DNA from: Rhodothermales bacterium
GTDB lineage: Bacteria; Bacteroidota; Rhodothermia; Rhodothermales; Bin80
Assembly (NCBI GenBank): GCA_022821385.1
Contig: JAJEDR010000077.1
Coordinates: 62,001 to 126,000 of the forward strand
Reading direction: 5' to 3'
DNA length: 64,000 nucleotides
The notes below the pieces were generated by a model. It saw only the letters and a list, made by a program, of their open reading frames with translations, was not told where the DNA came from and did no database searches. Shown piece after piece: positions 8,004-15,092 of the stretch. The translations under genes and the position numbers were made by a program. The first letter of the stretch is position 1; each line of letters starts with the position of its first letter.

Positions 8004-11000
8004 TCAAAAGGTTGCTGACAATTGCATTCGCACAGTATGAATCTGGGGGGCATCTTGTGGACTCCGCCCTGTATAGGACACGGTCGCACGCAGAACGCTG
8101 TTTAACTGAATCCATCCACTTAGGCGCCACAAGAGGGAACTTCCCTTACCTCTGCCGTCCGTAAGCTCAAACAAGGCAAGCCCGGCTGAACCCTTGCTGT
8201 CTTTCAGGTTCACATTTGCAAGTTCAAGAGTAGCATTAACATTTGCTCGCCGCGCCCTACTCCATGAGCCTTTTATAGGGAGTTTTACAATTGTAGCTGA
8301 AACTCCCGTTTCACCATCCTTCCGTGAATAATCCGGGCTTACAGATAACCTCAGATCCTGCGTTATCCCTAACTGGATTTCCTGCGTAAACGATCGTGTT
8401 TGAATATCGAATTCCCTTGACTTGAAAGTGTCACTCCTGTTAATTTTGCTTGAAGAGCTACCCCCGGACTTAAAGGCCCACATCTCTCCGAGCCTCCATC
8501 GTATCTGAATACGGAAATCATCAATGCTTCTCATCTCTGCACCGGCAGCAAGCTTGCTGGCTGAACGAATTCTTCGCCAGGAAGCCTCAAGACCATACCG
8601 AGGGTTATTGCGAAACAACCACAAGTCCTGCGTAAGGTTGAGCACTCCACGGATAGAGTACTGCGGATGCCGGAAGTTCCGCTGTCGCAGAAGGTAGATA
8701 TCTGCCGGGTCGGGTGCTTCATTCTTTTCATTTACCTCCACCGCGGTCCGCAGCGCAACCTGACTCAACCATCTTTTCCATTTTTCCGGTGCATCCTGCC
8801 AACGCTGTCCATTATCAAATTGGATATTGAAACGGGCCTTTAGGCCAGTCACCGACTGCAGCGAATCCGATGGTATGAGCGTACGTGCATAGTTTCCTTC
8901 GTCCTGCGTTACTTCGGGAATGAATTCATCAATTTCACGAATTCCATTACCGTTGGAATCTACCCAGGTATATTCACCAAGTTCGGGACCAGTGCGAATA
9001 TAGATTTCCTGCTGTACGGGCGTTTGTTCGGAGAGCGCTTCATAGAACCAGTTCAGTCTGAACAATCGCTTCCATGGCTGTAGGCGTCCATTCCAACGGA
9101 GAACCAGTGATCGCTCGTTCGTTAGCCCTTGGGTAGTTTGAAAAAATTTCGAGTACTTCGTGTGTTGCCAACCTAATCGCCCCTCACTTCGGAAGGAACG
9201 CCTACTGTTCGCGGTGTATTGCAGGCTGGTTGTAGCTCGCCGTCTGCCAGGCAGCAGTTGATGATCGGTCCATAAATGCTCATCACGCCAATCAAAACTT
9301 GATGATAGTGTCCCCCAATTACCGGTCCACTCGGCGGTAGGAGATACTTGCCAGTACTCTCGCGAATCCTGTCGCAGCCCTTGGGGTACAAGTTGTCGGC
9401 GGTTACTGGCTTTGAATCGCGTAGTCAAGGCGACACGTCCATCAATCAGCGACTTCTGAAGTTGTGCATTGTGGCGAACCCAGTTACCCTGGATTAACTC
9501 TGATTCGCTCTCAATAACTGTAAAAAAGTAGTTTAGGCTGGGTAAGCGCCGCTCATTAATCGTTAGTTCCAGTACCCGTCTGTTACCACTAAATACCCCT
9601 GACTGACGAAGGCGGCCAAGTGTGCCGGTTACCGAAGATTCGTCAGAGAATTTCCAGGCAATAGTTGCCTCATCAATGGATTCTTGATGTGCCCTTACAA
9701 GATTACGATCAAGCGGGAGATTCCAGGAACGCACAAACTCAATCGGCTGAACACTGTCAAATGTGGCAAAGTTTTCACCTGTGAGCCGTCGCTCAAGAAC
9801 AACCATGGCTGTGCCTACCCCGACCGGTAAATCCATGACTTGCAGCCGGCCGTGATAACTATGGGCCCGATCGTCTGCCGCATCAAGGGAGGAGAATCGG
9901 TTTTCGTCGCGGAACGACTGCGCCCATTCGCCAGATAGTTTGACATAACGTATTGGTGCAAAGCTTCCGCGCAAATCAAGCATACGCTGTTGCCTGGGCT
10001 TCGGCAAGATGCGAATAGGCAAATACTCGCCTTGCCCTGGTCCCCGATAACTGTATGTGATTCCATTCGTGGTCTGTCCTTGCCGGACGTAGTCTCCCGC
10101 CCCGGGGCCTACCCGAGTGAATTCAACCCTGAACACCTGCCCCTGTGATGCCCGTGTGATCGGAGTGTAGATACGATACAGATTGCCCGATACTGTGGTG
10201 TCCCGAAGTTCATAGTGGACCCATGGCGCGTCAGGGTCATACGTCACGGATGTTGCACCGCTGCGTGATGCCTCCTGATCCCCCAGTGTTGTTAGAAGAT
10301 CCCTGTCAGCGGTCGTAAGTCCAAACTCCTGATCAAATGATTTGCCGTCAGCTTCCCTGATGAATGTAACTCCGAATGTAGCAAAGGACGGCCCCAACTC
10401 ACGCTCTCCCGCTGAAAAATCTGCTTCAGAGGCTATAAGCGTACGGGTGAATTCTGTGGTTCTATACTGAAATTCCACTGCGACGCGGTGATGGGATTTC
10501 ATCAACCGGTTCGTAGTAAAGGATACTTCGCCAGTGGCATAGTCAATCACATAGTCCTGTGATTCTCCACGGGTTAAAAGATTGCCATCCAAATAAACAG
10601 ATTCAGATCCTGGGATTACTAGAATAAATGGTTCATTGGCGTTTCCTTGCAGCCGGTAGGGACCCTGGACGCCGTCCTTGATTTTGATATCCTGCGTTTT
10701 GAACAGTCCGCGGGATGTAGCCGCAGCCATACGCATTATTCCCCCCAGTCTCCCGGACGGAGAAGGTGTTGTGATTCCAACACCTTGAATCTTCCGATTT
10801 AGCTGTGCGAAGGTGCCGCTGTTGAGTTGCAATCCGAAATCGCCCAGTTGGGCTGAACTGAATGGCGTGTCAATTTCAATAAACACACGATCAAGCTCGC
10901 TGAGTCGCTGTGTTGTGCCTTCGGGGAGAATAGGGGTATTCTCGTCCGTTAAGACTGCCCGCAGGTTTATATCCGGTGCCAGTGCCCCCGACATTTGCAG

Positions 11001-11498
11001 GCGCAGCCCTGACTCAATAGTTGCATCGCGATTGTTACCGGCAATTATCCCTCGTGTAATGGATCCACTCCGCCTTATTTGGAGCGGAGCCTGCACGGTC
11101 TCTGGTTTGTCTGGCTCAGCCACAATCGATGAGTCTGTCTCTATCGGAGGCTCAAGAATTCTTGTGTATCGGTCCGGCAGACCCAAATCCCAAATTTGAT
11201 AGACTGCGATTGCCGTATCGCTTGGGGCGATGGACGGTATCCACAGACGGCCAAACCGGGCATCCAGACGGTAATCACTGGAGTCCAGTGCAGCACCTTG
11301 CACTTCGACTATTAACGTGCCGGGTACAATGAATGGACGCAGTATGAAGGGCTGTTCCCCCGTCAAGATGTCTGCCCGGGCCTGCGAATTTTGCGCAAAC
11401 GCGTGTGATGACCATAGCGGCGCGCACAGGCAGCATATGGATAGTAATCTACTGAGGTGAGTACTCCAGGGGCGTTTCTGATCCTGCCTAACTGCCAA
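8004..11498 (-). CDS. Very large outer-membrane beta-barrel protein (uncharacterised)
   Basis: A 1164-residue protein with an N-terminal signal peptide (hydrophobic core LLSICCLCAPLW, cleavage near AFAQ at 33-36). The N-terminal ~400 residues look like small beta domains. A conserved-looking core around residues 145-245 contains GIIAGNNRDATIESGL, DENTPILPEGTTQ and QLGDFGLQLNSG, a pattern I associate with uncharacterised surface proteins of Bacteroidota, Ignavibacteria and relatives. The C-terminal ~600 residues alternate polar and hydrophobic or aromatic residues, and the last residues, VRMQLSATF, end in Phe as BAM substrates do. The frame opens at TTG 11498 only two codons after an in-frame stop, and no ATG precedes the signal peptide, so TTG is the only credible start. 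It overlaps the TPM gene by 11 bases. Function unknown; a secretion or surface-assembly role is possible. Confidence 0.75.
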   Translation of the reverse strand: MAVRQDQKRPWSTHLSRLLSICCLCAPLWSSHAFAQNSQARADILTGEQPFILRPFIVPGTLIVEVQGAALDSSDYRLDARFGRLWIPSIAPSDTAIAVYQIWDLGLPDRYTRILEPPIETDSSIVAEPDKPETVQAPLQIRRSGSITRGIIAGNNRDATIESGLRLQMSGALAPDINLRAVLTDENTPILPEGTTQRLSELDRVFIEIDTPFSSAQLGDFGLQLNSGTFAQLNRKIQGVGITTPSPSGRLGGIMRMAAATSRGLFKTQDIKIKDGVQGPYRLQGNANEPFILVIPGSESVYLDGNLLTRGESQDYVIDYATGEVSFTTNRLMKSHHRVAVEFQYRTTEFTRTLIASEADFSAGERELGPSFATFGVTFIREADGKSFDQEFGLTTADRDLLTTLGDQEASRSGATSVTYDPDAPWVHYELRDTTVSGNLYRIYTPITRASQGQVFRVEFTRVGPGAGDYVRQGQTTNGITYSYRGPGQGEYLPIRILPKPRQQRMLDLRGSFAPIRYVKLSGEWAQSFRDENRFSSLDAADDRAHSYHGRLQVMDLPVGVGTAMVVLERRLTGENFATFDSVQPIEFVRSWNLPLDRNLVRAHQESIDEATIAWKFSDESSVTGTLGRLRQSGVFSGNRRVLELTINERRLPSLNYFFTVIESESELIQGNWVRHNAQLQKSLIDGRVALTTRFKASNRRQLVPQGLRQDSREYWQVSPTAEWTGNWGTLSSSFDWRDEHLWTDHQLLPGRRRATTSLQYTANSRRSFRSEGRLGWQHTKYSKFFQTTQGLTNERSLVLRWNGRLQPWKRLFRLNWFYEALSEQTPVQQEIYIRTGPELGEYTWVDSNGNGIREIDEFIPEVTQDEGNYARTLIPSDSLQSVTGLKARFNIQFDNGQRWQDAPEKWKRWLSQVALRTAVEVNEKNEAPDPADIYLLRQRNFRHPQYSIRGVLNLTQDLWLFRNNPRYGLEASWRRIRSASKLAAGAEMRSIDDFRIQIRWRLGEMWAFKSGGSSSSKINRSDTFKSREFDIQTRSFTQEIQLGITQDLRLSVSPDYSRKDGETGVSATIVKLPIKGSWSRARRANVNATLELANVNLKDSKGSAGLALFELTDGRGKGSSLLWRLSGWIQLNSVLRATVSYTGRSPQDAPQIHTVRMQLSATF

Positions 11499-12141
11499 AA
11501 GTCACGTCGTCCGCTAGTTCATTGGTGTCATCTGATCTAATCGCAACTCCGGCCCTCTCAAGGAGAAAACCACATTCCGTGATTCCTTCTACGAGTCCAT
11601 CCGCCAATTTTCCCATTTTGATATTCTTTTGGATCGAGGCTACGACCTTCGCCCAGTCATCTGCCTCTACTTTCGCATTGATGCCCGCGTCGCCAATAAC
11701 TTCTATTCTATGTTCAAGTAGTGACACAAACAAGAGAATACCCGTACGCTCCCGGGTTAAAAACACCTCCTGCTCCAAAAAGGCCTGTACCGCTCGTCGA
11801 TGGGTTGTAACTATGAGTCGGCGGCGCCCCGCCAGACGGCGTTTTAATGCCGGTATCAACAAGGTGAGAACCGCTCCGATTCCACCCGTCACTGCAATTA
11901 GAAGGACTGGGGTAATTCCTTCAAGCCATTGTGGGGCTCCCCAGCCGGGAAGCCAGCGAATCCCCAGAATCACAGCGTAGGCAAGAAGAGCAGAAAGACC
12001 GGCTCCGCGCCAAAGAGCCACTTCATGCTTATCACTCTGTGCCACGATGTAGGGAACGATTTCCCCCGAGGTACGTGTTTCAGCTGTGGATATTGCTTCC
12101 TTGATACGTGCGAGTTCAGACTCAGTCAGGATTGCATTCAT
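11488..12141 (-). CDS. TPM-domain membrane protein
   Basis: A 217-residue protein from the ATG at 12141 (MNAILTESEL). A longer frame begins at 12168 but would overlap modB. The N-terminal helix and TSGEIVPYIVAQS strand (about residues 18-40) and the later RTGILLFVSLLEHRIEVIGDAGI segment are typical of the TPM (TLP18.3/Psb32/MOLO-1) fold. Two hydrophobic segments lie between them (about 50-70 and 78-100). TPM proteins are membrane-associated; some show phosphatase activity or act in repair or quality control of membrane complexes, but many are uncharacterised. It lies directly downstream of modB and overlaps the start of the large outer-membrane protein gene by 11 bases, so it is translated from the same transcript. 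Confidence 0.8.
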   Translation of the reverse strand: MNAILTESELARIKEAISTAETRTSGEIVPYIVAQSDKHEVALWRGAGLSALLAYAVILGIRWLPGWGAPQWLEGITPVLLIAVTGGIGAVLTLLIPALKRRLAGRRRLIVTTHRRAVQAFLEQEVFLTRERTGILLFVSLLEHRIEVIGDAGINAKVEADDWAKVVASIQKNIKMGKLADGLVEGITECGFLLERAGVAIRSDDTNELADDVTFGS

Positions 12142-12154
12142 GAGGTCACATATG

Positions 12155-12841
12155 TTAGGTTTGGACACGTATTAGACGTGTTGATAAATAAGCATGGATA
12201 GATAAACTAAGTACACTCAAACCCACGGCTACAAGCACTAATTTTATCAGCGATGCCTCCCCACCAACCTGCCCCAGTCTTGTAAATACGGCAAGAGGGA
12301 TTGTTTGGGTTCGACCGGGTATGTTACCCGCAAAAACGATTGTTGCCCCAAATTCACCAACAGCCCTTGCAAAACCAAGTACAATACCGGCGATCACACC
12401 TCTTGCAGCCAGGGGCAGCGTGACCCATCGAAAAGCTGCCCAGCGTCCTCCCCCATATACGGAAACCGCCTCTTCCCATTCCGGGTCGATTTGCTCTATA
12501 GCCACACGAAAGGTTTGCACGAGTAAAGGGAAAGCCATGATCCCGGCGGCCAGAGCTGCCCCCCAAGCAGTGAATGCCAGGTCTATGCCTAAGAGTTTAT
12601 CCAGAATGCGCCCCCCTACTCCATTTGGTCCCAGAAATGTTAACAACAGTAATCCGGTAACTACAGGGGGAAGAACCAGGGGAAGTTGAACTAGATTCTC
12701 AACTGCAAAAGTTATTGGGGATTTTCGTCGAGCCAGATACCACGCAGTCAGAATCCCCGGAATCAACATTAACGCAACTGCCGCCGCGGCAACACGAGCC
12801 GATAATCCGATAATCGCCCATTCCTCTGGCAGGATAGACAT
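12155..12841 (-). CDS. modB: Molybdate ABC transporter permease ModB
   Basis: A 228-residue inner-membrane protein that forms the channel of the molybdate importer. The ATG at 12841 (MSILPEEWAIIGLSARVA) is typical; the open frame extends to 12946 but would overlap modA. The segments VENLVQLPLVLPPVVTGLLLL and the EEAVSVYGGGRWAAFRWVTLPLAARG cytoplasmic EAA-type loop (contact to the ATPase), followed by FARAVGEFGATIVFAGNIPG, are diagnostic for ModB. It starts 7 bases after the modA stop. No modC ATPase gene is present in the window and the protein has no fused ATPase domain, so the ATPase must be encoded elsewhere, or another ATPase is shared. Confidence 0.93.
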   Translation of the reverse strand: MSILPEEWAIIGLSARVAAAAVALMLIPGILTAWYLARRKSPITFAVENLVQLPLVLPPVVTGLLLLTFLGPNGVGGRILDKLLGIDLAFTAWGAALAAGIMAFPLLVQTFRVAIEQIDPEWEEAVSVYGGGRWAAFRWVTLPLAARGVIAGIVLGFARAVGEFGATIVFAGNIPGRTQTIPLAVFTRLGQVGGEASLIKLVLVAVGLSVLSLSIHAYLSTRLIRVQT

Positions 12842-12848
12842 GACGAGT

Positions 12849-13589
12849 TTAAGAATTAAATCCAAATCCGGTCCACAGTGCCAACTGTGTAGAATCTCCG
12901 ACAAAAGCAACAAAAGCTGCAGCCATCTCTGGATTAGTTGCTTCACTTAAAGCAGTTGCCACATACCTGATATCTGGAGTACAGGAACGCGGGAATTGAA
13001 ACATGGGTCGTAATCCTTTTACTAATGCAGCATCGGAGCGATATACTACGGCTACCTCAGCTGCGCCGCTCGATACTGCAGTAAGTGCTGCCCGAACATC
13101 CAGCGTTGGTACCACCAAAGGTTCCACAACATCCCAAACTTCCGCGCACTGCAATGCCTGTTTACCATAAACTCCAGCCGGTACATGCGAAGGATCAGCC
13201 ATTGCAAGGCGACGCACGTTTATGAGTCCTGAGGGACTATCTATTGGATTCGCTGCATGCGAGCCAATAACGACCAGAGTATTCTCCGCAAACGTAATCT
13301 CCGGCCCCCTGGTCAGTGAATGTTCCCGCAGGTAGTCAATCCAGTCTGGACTCGCAGCCATAAACACATCAGCAGGAGCTCCCTGTTGAATTTGCCTTGC
13401 AAGTAGCGAGGTCGGTCCTACATGTGTATGGACAGTAATTTCCGGATACTGTGATTCAAACAACATGACTATTTCATTGAGGGCATCTGTGAGAGAGGCC
13501 GCTGCAAAGACAGTCATTGAAGCCTTGTGCGAATCGGAGCTTGAATTGCACCCTACCGCCAGGAATACTGCGACTATGACCAGCCGCAT
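12849..13589 (-). CDS. modA: Molybdate-binding lipoprotein ModA
   Basis: A 246-residue substrate-binding protein, made as a lipoprotein (lipobox AVGC near residue 14). The start of the mature domain, TVFAAASLTDALNEI, and the segments QQGAPADVFMAAS and GAAEVAVVYRSDA are the standard ModA signature with the oxyanion-binding Ser residues in the AASL and ADVF(M)AAS loops. It captures molybdate (or tungstate) in the periplasm and delivers it to ModB. The ATG at 13589 overlaps the stop codon of the preceding zinc-ribbon/TPR gene (TGATG), and a GTG at 13592 is equally possible. Together with moaA at 18.7-19.8 kb this points to molybdoenzyme use. Confidence 0.93.
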   Translation of the reverse strand: MRLVIVAVFLAVGCNSSSDSHKASMTVFAAASLTDALNEIVMLFESQYPEITVHTHVGPTSLLARQIQQGAPADVFMAASPDWIDYLREHSLTRGPEITFAENTLVVIGSHAANPIDSPSGLINVRRLAMADPSHVPAGVYGKQALQCAEVWDVVEPLVVPTLDVRAALTAVSSGAAEVAVVYRSDAALVKGLRPMFQFPRSCTPDIRYVATALSEATNPEMAAAFVAFVGDSTQLALWTGFGFNS

Positions 13590-14593
13590 CACAAGTTGAT
13601 CTGTTCGCGGATAGAGGCAATTAATGCGGATGCGCGTTGATAGTGCACCGAAGTAGAATCAGGTGCCAAGGTGCGTACCCGTTCCAGTTGTGCAATCGCC
13701 TCTTCCGTCCGATTGATCCGGGCCAGCATCAATCCGTAGTTAAAATTGGCATTTAAATGGTCAGGATCCACCTCAAGTACTTTTTTGATTTCGGTGACGC
13801 CCAGCATAGGACTACCGGTGTTCAGGTATGCTGTTGCCATATCTGTGCGCACATCAAGGTTGTCGGGATCCAATGCAAGTGTTGCTTGATAGGCATTTAC
13901 AGCCGACGCGGCCGCCCTACTACGCTCAGGAGGCTGTGTCTCATTTGCCATCCACTCATAGTACAGATCCCCGGCTGTTTTCCAATCTTCGGCGAGGCCG
14001 GTCTGCTCAGCTATTGCTGATTGAACATCGCCTGCCACATCCAGCCGTCCACCCTCTGCCAGCACGTACATCTTTTCACGCATAAGAACGAGAGCGACAG
14101 CACTTGTATCACTCATGATCGCTGCATCCAACTCAGCAATTCGATCCGCCAATTCACCGGACAGTGGAGTCCGTAGTGAAACGTCATCCATTGAAGCTGT
14201 TGTCGGAAGCACAGGTTCGGGGGAGGATACCCGCTTACTGACTGTAGTTGCAACAAACAATGCGATTACCAACAACACGCCCAATCCGAAAAGCACGAAG
14301 ACCTGCTGGCCTACACCACGCTCAATGTTCGCTGGACGTTTTCTGGGATTCGCCAACTGCTCTCGAGGTTTGGTAACTACGCGTTGCAACTTCTCTCCAC
14401 ATTGAGAGCAGAATTTGGAACCGGCTGGGTTTTTCCAACCGCACGTGTTACAATAACTGCCCCCTGTAATCCTCTCTTTCGGTACGGTTTGAATTTCTTC
14501 AACTGTCTTTGCCTCCACTGGCCATCCACATAAGCCGCACCGTTCCTCATCTTTAACGAGTCGCGCCCCACACTCAGCACAAGTCTGCATCAT
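13589..14593 (-). CDS. Double zinc-ribbon, single-TM, TPR-repeat protein
   Basis: A 334-residue protein with two treble-Cys zinc ribbons at the N-terminus: Cys5/8/19/22 and Cys48/51/62/65. A basic linker leads into one transmembrane helix at about residues 96-117. The C-terminal ~200 residues, presumably periplasmic, contain about three TPR repeats (for example AVNAYQATLALDPDNLDVRT and the two that follow). The ribbons would lie in the cytoplasm. Such zinc-ribbon/TPR membrane proteins are frequent in Rhodothermota and Bacteroidota, and their function is not known; a scaffolding role is likely. It overlaps HU by 4 bases at its start (ATGA) and modA at its end, so translational coupling is likely. 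Confidence 0.8.
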   Translation of the reverse strand: MMQTCAECGARLVKDEERCGLCGWPVEAKTVEEIQTVPKERITGGSYCNTCGWKNPAGSKFCSQCGEKLQRVVTKPREQLANPRKRPANIERGVGQQVFVLFGLGVLLVIALFVATTVSKRVSSPEPVLPTTASMDDVSLRTPLSGELADRIAELDAAIMSDTSAVALVLMREKMYVLAEGGRLDVAGDVQSAIAEQTGLAEDWKTAGDLYYEWMANETQPPERSRAAASAVNAYQATLALDPDNLDVRTDMATAYLNTGSPMLGVTEIKKVLEVDPDHLNANFNYGLMLARINRTEEAIAQLERVRTLAPDSTSVHYQRASALIASIREQINL

Positions 14594-14877
14594 TCACGGT
14601 CCCGAGTTAGAACACGGTCTTTGAATTCCCGTGAAGGCTTGAAGACAGGGACTTTCTTTGCTTCTACACGCATGATTTCTCCGGTTGCGAGGTTACGTGC
14701 ATTACGGGCAGCCCGCTCCTGGATGCGGAACGATCCAAAGCCCCGAATATCTACTGGTTCACTTCTGGACAAAGCTTCCTTGACTGTTTCCGTAAATCCA
14801 GACAATACTGCCCCGGTCTCCTGTTTGGTTAGACCCGTTCCACGGGCAATTATTTCAATCAGTTCGGTTTTGGTCAT
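14590..14877 (-). CDS. HU/IHF-family DNA-binding protein
   Basis: A 95-residue nucleoid protein from the ATG at 14877 (MTKTELIEIIARGTGL). The open frame extends to 14946, but the 23 extra residues have no counterpart in HU. The two-helix dimerisation part is followed by VDIRGFGSFRIQERAARNARNLATGE, the beta-arm signature, and by VPVFKPSREFKDRV at the C-terminus. Dimers bend DNA and compact the nucleoid. HU and IHF subunits cannot be told apart safely here. It is the first gene of the long minus-strand unit and is divergent from ppc. Its stop overlaps the next gene by 4 bases. Confidence 0.92.
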   Translation of the reverse strand: MTKTELIEIIARGTGLTKQETGAVLSGFTETVKEALSRSEPVDIRGFGSFRIQERAARNARNLATGEIMRVEAKKVPVFKPSREFKDRVLTRDRE

Positions 14878-14956
14878 GAAGCTATGGGTATGAACGATAA
14901 TGCGGACAAGTCGGTCGAAAAAAGGCCGTCTCTTCCAAGCCTGCAACAGGTTTGAC

Positions 14957-15030
14957 GCACAACTCGCACAATTGTGCCCCCTGGTGTAGTGGAAATATTA
15001 CACAACGAGAAAGGCATCGCCTGATTGTGC
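14957..15030. promoter_or_regulatory. Repeated GCACAA/TTGTGC half-sites between hup and ppc
   Basis: The 215-base divergent region between HU and ppc contains GCACAA at 14957-14962 and 14966-14971, then its complement TTGTGC at 14972-14977 (together a perfect 12-base palindrome, GCACAATTGTGC, at 14966-14977) and again at 15025-15030. Four copies of one hexamer in 74 bases of intergenic DNA look like an operator for a dimeric regulator acting on one or both genes. The regulator is not known. Confidence 0.4.
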
Positions 15031-15092
15031 CACGAAGTGTGATTTGGCGAGTATACCTCCTCCAAAATTCGATCCATCAAAGTTCAATTGTC

